Origin: Fructobacillus tropaeoli
GTDB taxonomy: Bacteria; Bacillota; Bacilli; Lactobacillales; Lactobacillaceae
DNA: 64,000 nucleotides
Reading direction: 5' to 3'
Assembly (NCBI RefSeq): GCF_001047135.2
Contig: NZ_DF968080.1
Coordinates: 162,444-226,443 of the forward strand
Shown: piece after piece, positions 56,098 to 63,046 of the stretch
Layout of the letters: each line of letters opens with the position of its first letter
Position numbering within the stretch: the stretch's first letter is position 1
The notes under the pieces: model-generated
The model's input: the letters and a program-made list of their open reading frames with translations, nothing else
Told to the model about the DNA's origin: nothing
Databases searched by the model: none
Position numbers and translations under genes: made by a program

Positions 56098-56835
56098 TTA
56101 ATGGCTCGTCCCAGCAATTCCTTGCTGGTCATCGCTTTGAAGTGGGCTAGCCTCTGGGTGCACAGCAGAAATTTGTTGTGCCAAGATACCTTCAAAATAG
56201 TCGGCCGGACTAACACCCAAAACATCATTTGTAGCCTTACTTAATTCAATATCGGCAAAGTTGTACCGGCCCATATCTGCAAAACGAACGCCAATCACCT
56301 TGTTCTCCGTCGTTTCTTCGCGTACCTTGTATTCCTGCACAGCAGAAAAATCTTCTAGTAAGTATTTCTGGCCACGCATTTCTGAGTCACCTAAATCAAG
56401 AAACATCTGTTCATTTTTTGTATCAATAAACAGACCATCCCCCATGTTTAACGGATGAATTTTTTCCATCTGTTTCCACGCTTGGTCACGTTGTTCAGCA
56501 GGTGTTAACGCAACTGGCTGAGCGATTGGTGTTTCAACATCAGTATCATCGGCCACTGCTGGGCTGATTTCTACAGTATTTTCAGCGTCTGCTTGATCTG
56601 CCGCACTTTCATCATCAGGATGACGTAAACCATAAATCCAAGCAGAAATCAGAATCGCCGCAATTACCAGAATAGTCAATAAGATACCCGTCTTGTGGTC
56701 CAAAATAAAGTTCAAAATATTCAAGGCAATATAAAGCAAAATCAGGTATGGCAGCATTTCAATAATTTTCATCGAAAGCCAAAAAGAAAACCATATCCCA
56801 ATCAGCAAAATTGCAATCAAGCCAATAATAACCAT
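56098..56835 (-). CDS. Membrane protein of the same unrecognised family (paralogue 2)
   Basis: A 245-residue protein with two to three membrane segments (1-75), a linker rich in Asp, Glu, Ala and Pro (about 80-115) and the conserved domain (PLNMGDGLFIDTKNEQMFLDLGDSE...VLGVSPADYFEGILAQ). The shared domain with the gene at 55334-55897 is plain to the eye, while the membrane parts differ. A 200-bp spacer with a possible internal promoter separates the two. Function unknown. Confidence 0.65.
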   Translation of the reverse strand: MVIIGLIAILLIGIWFSFWLSMKIIEMLPYLILLYIALNILNFILDHKTGILLTILVIAAILISAWIYGLRHPDDESAADQADAENTVEISPAVADDTDVETPIAQPVALTPAEQRDQAWKQMEKIHPLNMGDGLFIDTKNEQMFLDLGDSEMRGQKYLLEDFSAVQEYKVREETTENKVIGVRFADMGRYNFADIELSKATNDVLGVSPADYFEGILAQQISAVHPEASPLQSDDQQGIAGTSH

Positions 56836-57000
56836 TGTTATTCCTTCTCTCTAAAAAAATTATTTGATGGCTAACAATCAGCCGTCAGTAGTATCTACTC
56901 CTGATTTTAACGCTAATGATTCTAGTTTACCTATTACACTTTGCTTTCTTTTTGACAAAAAAAGCAATGCCCGTCTTGGACATTGCTGAATGTACTTCAA

Positions 57001-57753
57001 TTAGTTCATTGTCAAACCGCCGTCAACCGTCACGTTTTGTGCCGTTAACCCCCGGCCCTGATCACTACCAAGGAAGAGAACAGCCTTGGCAACATCACTT
57101 GGTTCCGTCACCTTTCGCAGCGGCGTTGTCTGCTTAATGTAGTCAAACACTTCTGGCGTTGTGACCGCACTGGCATCCGTTGTTTGCAAAAGACCACCCG
57201 AAACCATATTGACGTTGATTCCAAATTCACCCAAATCAACTGCCAAATTACGGGTAAAACCAATCATGGCAGCCTTGGCCGTGGTGTATTCATGGTAAGC
57301 CACAACGGGATTTTGGAATAAATTAGTCCCAATATTAACCACTTGTCCAGCTTTTTGCGAAATCATTTGTGGCAAGGTACTTTGGGTCACATTAAAGGCT
57401 CCCTTCAATGTACCATCGATTTGCTCCTGATAAGAGTCCCAAGTCAAATCCTTAAAGGGTTTCTGTGCCACTGGATCAAATTTAAAGTTGATGAGGGCGT
57501 TGTTCACAACCGTATCAAGTGAACCAAATTTAGCAACGGCCTGTTGGACCATTTGATCAACCTCGGCTCGATTCCGGACATCAGCTTGAATGGCCACGGC
57601 ACGGTCAGGTCCGATTTCCGCTACCAATTCTTCGGCCTTCTCCTGACTATGGTAATAATTAATCACTACCTGAAAGCCATCTTTTGCGAAAGTGCGTGCA
57701 ATTTCCGCTCCCAAACCTCGGCTACTTCCCGTAATCAAAACTGTTTTCGACAT
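57001..57753 (-). CDS. SDR-family oxidoreductase under TPP riboswitch control
   Basis: A 250-residue classical short-chain dehydrogenase. The NAD(P) motif is TGSSRGLGAEIA, NNALINF replaces the usual NNAG, and the catalytic Tyr-x-x-x-Lys is in YHEYTTAKAAMIGF. The C-terminal AQNVTVDGGLTMN is typical. It resembles FabG-type 3-oxoacyl-ACP reductases but is not next to fatty acid genes. A TPP riboswitch and terminator lie directly upstream, implying a link with thiamine. The ATG at 57753 follows AAAGGTAGAGGA; longer starts lie too close to the terminator. Confidence 0.88.
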   Translation of the reverse strand: MSKTVLITGSSRGLGAEIARTFAKDGFQVVINYYHSQEKAEELVAEIGPDRAVAIQADVRNRAEVDQMVQQAVAKFGSLDTVVNNALINFKFDPVAQKPFKDLTWDSYQEQIDGTLKGAFNVTQSTLPQMISQKAGQVVNIGTNLFQNPVVAYHEYTTAKAAMIGFTRNLAVDLGEFGINVNMVSGGLLQTTDASAVTTPEVFDYIKQTTPLRKVTEPSDVAKAVLFLGSDQGRGLTAQNVTVDGGLTMN

Positions 57754-57814
57754 TCCTCTACCTTTCCTTTTAGAAAGGCATCTCAACGACTGACCTTATG
57801 CCGTTTGCTGCAAA

Positions 57815-57844
57815 TAAAAAGGTGCTTTCTTGATAGAAAGCACC
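57815..57844 (-). terminator. Expression-platform terminator of the TPP riboswitch
   Basis: On the minus strand GGTGCTTTCT pairs with AGAAAGCACC and runs into TTTTTA. It lies between the TPP aptamer and the SDR gene. Confidence 0.88.
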
Positions 57845-57871
57845 ACTAAAAAATTCATTAGCAATGACACT

Positions 57872-57940
57872 TTCCTCCGCTAGTACTAACTAGTTCAGGT
57901 TCAAAGGGTTCTTCTCAGTCAAATCGACGCCCCTAGCGTT
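57872..57940 (-). promoter_or_regulatory. TPP (thiamine pyrophosphate) riboswitch
   Basis: The minus strand reads AGGGGCG, then CTGAGA, ACCCTTTGAACCTGA and AGTTAGTACTAGCGGAGG, the standard conserved order of the THI element. P1 arms are CGCTAG and CTAGCG. A terminator follows 28 nt later, so TPP should stop transcription into the SDR gene. A possible promoter (TTGACG at about 57975-57980 with TAAAAT downstream) lies upstream. Confidence 0.93.
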
Positions 57941-58140
57941 GCTTATATTTTACCATATGAAATCAGCCGTCAACCATATTTTAGACTGATTTTAAAATCA
58001 AACATTTAACGGCTTGATAATGACTGATATGCCAGCCCAAATCCTTCAAATTTCATAAAAAATCAGCTCCTATCATTGAAAAATGTGTCGCTTTACTTAC
58101 AATGAGGATAGAGAGTTGATTTAAAGAACGGAGGGAACCT

Positions 58141-58290
58141 ATGAAAACAAAGGTCATCACCGCTAGTACTGCTAGAGGCTTTGAACAAAATTTAAATGCC
58201 GCTATCAGCAATTTAGAAGCTCAGGGACATGAGGTCATAACGATTTCACCCTGGTCCCTTACCTATCGCGCCATTATTTTATATAGGTAA
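58141..58290 (+). CDS. Cse60-like 49-residue protein
   Basis: An ORF of 49 codons with GGAGGG seven bases before the ATG. MKTKVITASTARGFEQNLNA and the ending LTYRAIILYR resemble the small Cse60-type proteins annotated in lactobacilli, whose role is unknown outside spore formers. The pattern of strands and helix is compatible with a small cytosolic fold. Too short for the usual cutoff. Confidence 0.6.
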   Translation: MKTKVITASTARGFEQNLNAAISNLEAQGHEVITISPWSLTYRAIILYR

Positions 58291-58320
58291 CCTGCTTTTG
58301 TATAAAGGAAAGGTATTCTG

Positions 58321-58449
58321 ATGAACAATAAAAACAAAGAAGACGAAGACCAGCAACCACGAGACACGCTTTACACGCGCCCATGGTTCGTTATTATCGG
58401 AATCATCGCTGTGCTGAGCATGGTGGGTTACGTTGCCCTACTGGGTTGA
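58321..58449 (+). CDS. Single-span small membrane protein of 42 residues
   Basis: An ORF of 42 codons, preceded by AAAGGAAAGG. A charged N-terminal part (NKNKEDEDQQPRD) is followed by one hydrophobic helix (WFVIIGIIAVLSMVGYVALLG) to the end. It lies 30 bp after the Cse60-like gene and probably shares its mRNA. No family recognised. Confidence 0.5.
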   Translation: MNNKNKEDEDQQPRDTLYTRPWFVIIGIIAVLSMVGYVALLG

Positions 58450-58507
58450 ACTAACTGCTACTAATACTAAATCACAGCATTTAATAATCCGCTTTAATAA
58501 CATCAAA

Positions 58508-58540
58508 TAAAACCCACCGTTCAGTAACGGTGGGTTTTAT
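58508..58540. terminator. Bidirectional terminator
   Basis: AAAACCCACCGTT pairs with AACGGTGGGTTTT across a 4-nt loop. It separates the small ORFs from the convergent TM2 gene. Confidence 0.9.
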
Positions 58541-58581
58541 TAGTTAGTAGCTATCAACTATCTTTTTCACGAAAATAACTT

Positions 58582-58851
58582 TTAGTTGGCGTAACGACCG
58601 TTAATAAATGTTAATTCATTGCTATGGTTGTTTGATCCATAGGCTTTTACAAGCGCAATCACAAAATCGACAAAGGGCCAAATACCCAAAGTAATCCATG
58701 AGCCGATGAAAAGCTTGAACAGCCCTAGACCGATTTGTCCTCGAATAAAGCGGTCAACACCAAATTCACCGACCAAAAAGTTGCAAATCCAAACAAAGAC
58801 ATGCTTGTTTACAGTGTTAATCTTTGCGTTACCATCGTATACAGTATCCAT
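58582..58851 (-). CDS. TM2-domain membrane protein
   Basis: An 89-residue protein with two membrane helices joined by a short turn, in the TM2 pattern: NFLVGEFGVDRFIRGQIGLGLFKLFIGSWITLGIWPFVDFVIAL. TM2 proteins are widespread and of unknown role. GGGG precedes the ATG. Monocistronic. The 240 bp to the left of it up to the GH32 pseudogene show nothing I can name. Confidence 0.85.
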   Translation of the reverse strand: MDTVYDGNAKINTVNKHVFVWICNFLVGEFGVDRFIRGQIGLGLFKLFIGSWITLGIWPFVDFVIALVKAYGSNNHSNELTFINGRYAN

Positions 58852-59095
58852 ATATTTTTCCCCTTATGTTTCAAGTAATTCAATCAAAAATGTCCAACTA
58901 CAATTTTATCATTAATTTTACTTTAGTTACATAGAAGATGTCGTTTTGAAGACGATATTTTCATAAAACAGATTAAAAAGATTTTGATTAATGACTAATT
59001 CGTTGACCCTAACCATATTTTTAGCGCAATCAGTTAATTCCAAATTATTTTAATTAACATTCCGAAAACCAAATATATTTAGCCAATCAAATTCG

Positions 59096-60630
59096 TCATC
59101 TATAATCATATTCCTTACAATTAACCGATACTGGCATATTTCCACCTTGCAATGACAAAGTAGTTGACCGATTGTTTTTCTTCCCCCACTTAAGCAGTGT
59201 ATAAACCTGGTGTGAGTCAGTAAATTCAATTTCAATTGATTTGGTATCGAAATAAATAGTCAAATGCGTATCTGTTAATCCTGGTTTTCCATAGGTAATA
59301 TTTTTAGTTTCAGCATTGTAAGTAGAATTATTGAAATTCCCTTTCATGCTTCTTTTGGTTCTAATCCAACCACCGTTGATGTCAAACATCAGTGTCGAAA
59401 TGTTGTCATCTTGCCGAACGTCAACAACAAATACTCCTCCTGGTTGACCACCTTGTATGTCAAAATCAACCACCTTGCTGTTATCAATCGTTCTCAAATA
59501 TTCTCCACCTGATGGAATATCATGATAAACATTGTAGTCATCATTTGTTGGGAAAGTGCGGTCGACCACATCACGAACGAAAAGTTGCAAAGAATAACCA
59601 GACGGTACTGAAGCGTCTTTAACCATTTTGATATCACGAAACAAAGCACATGTCGTGCCTTTTTTCGTTTGATTTCCGTCAATGCCAATAACCTTCTCAT
59701 TAGCATAAGCCCAGTTATTGACCCACGAACTAGTAATCAAAGTCTGTTCATCCACCTTGCCAAAGTTTGATCCATAATAGTCAGTCCCTAGGTCAATTCT
59801 AACTGGCAATGTCTGATCGTTTTGCTTGGTAAAGATGCCACTACTGTCAATTGAGCCAATCAAATAACTCGTTCCAGTTGTGTACCCCCAGTTATAATCA
59901 TTAGCGCCAACAAATTGAACCGCGTGACGAGTGCCATCATCTGCCATCATTGTGACAACATAAGGACATTCAACGATACCGTGGTCCTTCCCATCCAAAA
60001 AGGCATCAGGGTTCCATGACGTACTGCCAATATAACTCCAGTTTTGGCCATCTGTTGATGAATAAGTACCGACTTTGTCTCCCTCAGCCATATACATCAC
60101 CCATTGACCATTGTATTTCATCACATATGGATCACGAAAATCAGGATAATTATCTAAACCGCTAAATCAGATAGAGGTTGATAAGAGTGCCCATTGTCTT
60201 TTGAAATCGCCGCCCAAATTGATTGCTCACCGCAATTTACCGCACCGTAACTTGAAAAGAAAGCTACGAAATCCCCATCGGTTGTTCCAGCAATTGAGCC
60301 ATCACTAATCACAACAGAACCAGTAGCAACTGAGCCCCATTTAACTGTTGGGTCTAATTTTCGTGATTTAATCGCAATATCTGAATCATTCACCCAGTGT
60401 GTCCCATCAATTGAAGTTGCATGTTGCCAATTCGAGTTCCCTATTTCATTGTTAATGCCCCAAGTTGGTTCGTTCAGATAGTAAACATGCCAAAGTCCAC
60501 TACGATCTTGAAAAATTGACTGCATATCATCCATAAAACCAGCAGGATTTTCCAAGTGGTGTTCCTGGTTATAACTAGGGTCTGTCTGTGGTGTATAATT
60601 TACTGTTTTAAATGTATTAGAATCGCACAT
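59096..60630 (-). pseudogene. GH32-family glycoside hydrolase broken by a one-base frameshift
   Basis: Two reading frames together give a 510-residue GH32 protein. The N-terminal frame (60630-60154) has HLENPAGFMDDMQSIFQDRSG, where the nucleophile Asp is kept but the family WMNDPNG becomes FMDDMQS. The second frame (60124-59096 and upstream) has DFRDPYVMKYNG (RDP motif) and HGIVECPYVVTM (acid/base Glu of the ECP motif), then a C-terminal beta-sandwich. The break lies in a T run (minus strand GCGGTTTAGAT, near 60156): adding one T restores AVLDNYPDFRDP. No signal peptide, so it would act inside the cell on fructosides. It could be a true lesion or a base-calling error. Confidence 0.85.
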
Positions 60631-60779
60631 GTCTAACTCCCACTTTACTTTTAGTTACCCACTTTTAAAATGATTATTTGTTACCCATCTATTCGTTAAC
60701 TAAAGATACAATGATTATTATCATGTTCAGCCAAATCCTGGATAATATCAAGGTCATTTTTGACAATTTATAACTTCGA
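60631..60779. other. Spacer upstream of the GH32 pseudogene
   Basis: It holds the GH32 ribosome site (GGGAG) and two direct repeats of a TGGGTAAC motif on the minus strand that could be operators. No gene is seen. The left boundary of the mobile element must lie between here and 61054. Confidence 0.5.
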
Positions 60780-60804
60780 TCCCCCCTTTTTGGGGGCTTT
60801 TTTT
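60780..60804 (+). terminator. Isolated plus-strand terminator near the element boundary
   Basis: CCCCC TTTTT GGGGG is followed by CTTTTTTT. No plus-strand gene lies before it in the window. It may mark DNA that flanked an attachment site. Confidence 0.6.
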
Positions 60805-60870
60805 GGGGCAAATTTGGGGCAAATTATCAAAAAAGTGTCCTATGAGGCAAATTTGGGGCAAATTTTCGAC
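60798..60870. repeat. Direct repeats of GGGGCAAATTT
   Basis: GGGGCAAATTTGGGGCAAAT occurs at about 60804-60824, and GAGGCAAATTTGGGGCAAAT about 40 bp later. They lie between the terminator and the integrase end and may be integrase arm sites. Confidence 0.55.
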
Positions 60871-60908
60871 TTATTTTGAAAGACTTTGCTAGACATTAAA
60901 ACCGTATG

Positions 60909-61025
60909 AAAACGTTGATATATAGCCATTTAAAAAGAAAAAAAAGCTATACGGTGCGTGTTAGCACCGTATAGCTTGATATAGCCCCAGAGGGAGTCTA
61001 TTTATCCCTCATATATCAACGTTTT
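60909..61025. repeat. Nested perfect inverted repeats downstream of the integrase
   Basis: AAAACGTTGATATAT (60909-60923) and ATATATCAACGTTTT (61011-61025) are perfect 15-bp inverted copies. They enclose the terminator hairpin at 60944-60976. The arrangement suits recombinase or excisionase binding, or a large RNA stem. Confidence 0.75.
60936..60976 (-). terminator. Integrase terminator
   Basis: AAGCTATACGGTGC pairs perfectly with GCACCGTATAGCTT. On the minus strand it is followed by TTTTTTTTC, 80 bp after the integrase stop. Confidence 0.85.
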
Positions 61026-61054
61026 AGAGTTTATCCGCTACTTTATCCGCTATT

Positions 61055-62182
61055 TTATTCAATTAACCCCGCTAATATCTCGGGTGTGTCGTCGCTTGCT
61101 CGCTTGGTTATATCGCTATAAATGTTTAATGTGATTGAGGCGTCTGCATGGCCTAAATAGGTCTGTACCTGTTTGACCGTTGCCCCTCTATCTAGCGCTA
61201 ATGTCGCCCATGTATGTCTTAGCTTGTGCATAGACAACCCAACGGCCACTCCATAGCGCTTGCTTACCTCGTGTAGCCATTTATTCGGTCTTAATATCTG
61301 TAATGGCTTTCCTTGGTTGTTAAAAACAAAATCAACCTTTTTAATATAGTTGCTAAACTCGTACCACCTAGCCAAGGCTCTCATCATGTTATGATCTATT
61401 TTTAAAGTTCGCCGACTCGTTTCAGACTTAGGAACTTTTATATATGTTCCGCCACCTATTCCACGGCCTAAGGCCTGCTCTATGCTAATGTAATTATTTT
61501 TAAAGTCTACATGCTTCCACTGTAAAGCTAGTACTTCCTCGGTTCTCATCCCCGTGAAAGCAACCAACCTTAACAGTGTGTACGCCTGCCTATTTACATG
61601 GCAATACTGGCCATCCAGTACCTCTATAAACTTTTTAAATTCCTCAACATCTAAAAACTTCGGCAAGCTACTTTGTTGCTTCCGTTGTCGTGGCATATCT
61701 ACCTTGCTAAAAGGGTTTGCGTCAATCATCCCCAATTTAACCGCCATATCTAGCAAACGCCTTAAATATCCGACTGCCTTGCGGTAGTAGATTATTTTCT
61801 TTTGTAGTGTGTTAATATATTTCTGTAATGATATGGGTGTTATGTCGTTTACTAGCACATTGCCCCAATCAGGCAGAATATAAAGCCTAAAGATTCTTAG
61901 TGTTTTGTTTAGTGTACTTTCCTCTACAGTGTTTTGATAGGTTTCTAGCCACATTTCATAAAGCTCCCTGACAGTAAAAACTGTTTTGGGGGCTTTTTCG
62001 TTGTATTGACTTTGTCCGTTGCTAAATAACGTTACTTCATTGTTAAACCATGCTGTCGCCTCACGTCTGCTTGTAAAGCCTCGCTTTTGTACCTTCTTTC
62101 TTTTTCCGTTGGGCTGTAGTCCTAAATAGCCGACTACTTCCCACGCTTTGCCTTTCTTCGTTTGCACCTCTTTTAATTGCAT
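61055..62182 (-). CDS. int: Phage-type tyrosine integrase
   Basis: A 375-residue tyrosine recombinase. Residues 1-60 are an arm-binding domain (AWEVVGYLGLQPNGKRKKVQKRGF), about 70-150 the core-binding domain (SAM-like), and 165-375 the catalytic domain with Arg213 (TGMRTEE), His319 and Arg322 (HKLRH), His345 (YLGHAD) and Tyr355 (IYSDI). It integrates and excises the element whose genes follow to the right. GGAGG lies just before the ATG. An attachment site is expected to its left, but the partner copy is outside the window. Confidence 0.95.
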   Translation of the reverse strand: MQLKEVQTKKGKAWEVVGYLGLQPNGKRKKVQKRGFTSRREATAWFNNEVTLFSNGQSQYNEKAPKTVFTVRELYEMWLETYQNTVEESTLNKTLRIFRLYILPDWGNVLVNDITPISLQKYINTLQKKIIYYRKAVGYLRRLLDMAVKLGMIDANPFSKVDMPRQRKQQSSLPKFLDVEEFKKFIEVLDGQYCHVNRQAYTLLRLVAFTGMRTEEVLALQWKHVDFKNNYISIEQALGRGIGGGTYIKVPKSETSRRTLKIDHNMMRALARWYEFSNYIKKVDFVFNNQGKPLQILRPNKWLHEVSKRYGVAVGLSMHKLRHTWATLALDRGATVKQVQTYLGHADASITLNIYSDITKRASDDTPEILAGLIE

Positions 62183-62209
62183 ACCACTGCCTCCATAGCA
62201 CCCCAGCTA

Positions 62210-62324
62210 TGTACAAAAGGGCAAAATAGGGGGATGTCATGAAAAAAGGCGTGCGTTTTGACCGTCACTGACAGCCCATGAACGTCACGCCTCTTATTTT
62301 GCCACCATCTTGTCCCTTTGTACA
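62210..62324. repeat. Nested inverted repeats between the integrase and the membrane protein gene
   Basis: Outer arms: TGTACAAAAGGGCAAAATA (62210-62228) against TATTTTGC (62295-62302) and CCCTTTGTACA (62314-62324), with an 11-nt insert in the right arm. Inner arms: GGCGTGCGTT (62248-62257) and AACGTCACGCC (62281-62291), which with A6 at 62242-62247 make a minus-strand terminator. Confidence 0.75.
62242..62291 (-). terminator. Terminator before the integrase gene
   Basis: On the minus strand GGCGTGACGTT pairs with AACGCACGCC (one bulge) and is followed by T6. It separates the integrase from the element genes upstream. Confidence 0.75.
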
Positions 62325-62357
62325 ATGTAACAGCTTGTATTACTTTCTCCTATCAAC

Positions 62358-62708
62358 TCATGAGCTTAAACGTTCATAGGTTTCTGTTGCTTTCTTCAGT
62401 TTTTTATCAGCTTTCTCTAGAATGATTTGACGGCTAGTATTGGCATTTACTAGTCGTGCCTTTTCTGCGTCCGATAATTCCCTAAGCCTTACCTGACCAG
62501 TCGAGATATTTTCAATGTCATAGCCAATCATGGCTAAAAGGTCTTCTGCAATATCGCTTTTAGCGTCAGCATGGATCGCTTTGTTTTCGTATATCTTTGA
62601 GTAGTAGCGGTAAAATATCGCACTTTGGTAATACCTATTTATTTGCCACTTTTGGAAAAAGATAATTCCAGCCATAACTACCAGTAAAATTGCTATCAAA
62701 ATGTTCAT
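62358..62708 (-). CDS. Membrane-anchored coiled-coil protein of the mobile element
   Basis: A 116-residue protein. One membrane segment (1-20: MNILIAILLVVMAGIIFF) precedes a mainly helical, charged domain (about 30-116) likely to form a coiled coil (LSDAEKARLVN...EKADKKLKKATETYERLS). No family recognised. AGAAAGGA precedes the ATG. It may be an accessory or exclusion protein of the element. Confidence 0.6.
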   Translation of the reverse strand: MNILIAILLVVMAGIIFFQKWQINRYYQSAIFYRYYSKIYENKAIHADAKSDIAEDLLAMIGYDIENISTGQVRLRELSDAEKARLVNANTSRQIILEKADKKLKKATETYERLSS

Positions 62709-63046
62709 CGTATTCCTTTCTTACTTTGGGTCAAAATGTGCCGTTTTTTGTGTCACTTTAAAAATCGCTGTATCTATTGTGGCTCTAAGCGTAAAAGCTA
62801 TTTGTGTCGGTTTGTGTCGGTTTTTCGCCACTTCTCTTCCCTATATATGTTTCTATTACCTCCCTCTCTCTTTATTCAATTACCTTTCTATATACTCAAA
62901 ACATAACACTTATAACACAAAATATAGTTAAGACTTAGAGTAACAAGGGGTTTCAGGTTTCAACTTTGGACACATTCGTGGCACGGTGACGCCTCTTGAC
63001 GTCTCCTGACGGTTGGCCTCTGACACGGGAACGTGCACAATCGCCC
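62709..63046. other. 338-bp noncoding stretch with iteron-like repeats, possible element replication origin
   Basis: It holds a repeat of TTTGTGTCGG (about 62800-62820), further GTGTC and GTGCC motifs (about 62738-62756), an A/T-rich tract (62860-62940) and a cluster of TGACG motifs (about 62987-63015). No ORF with a ribosome site is seen. Repeats and A/T-rich DNA next to a primase-helicase gene fit a satellite origin, which is inferred. Confidence 0.4.

Noticed and set aside
60770..60800. TTCGATCCCCC resembling the T-loop and 3' end of a tRNA, as at an integration site
   Set aside because: The preceding bases do not pair with CCCCC to form a T-stem and there is no acceptor or anticodon arm; the C/G pairs are fully explained by a terminator.
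60907..60920. TGAAAACGTTGATA, similar to a cre site
   Set aside because: The last CA is missing and the sequence is part of a perfect inverted repeat downstream of an integrase, far from any catabolic gene start.
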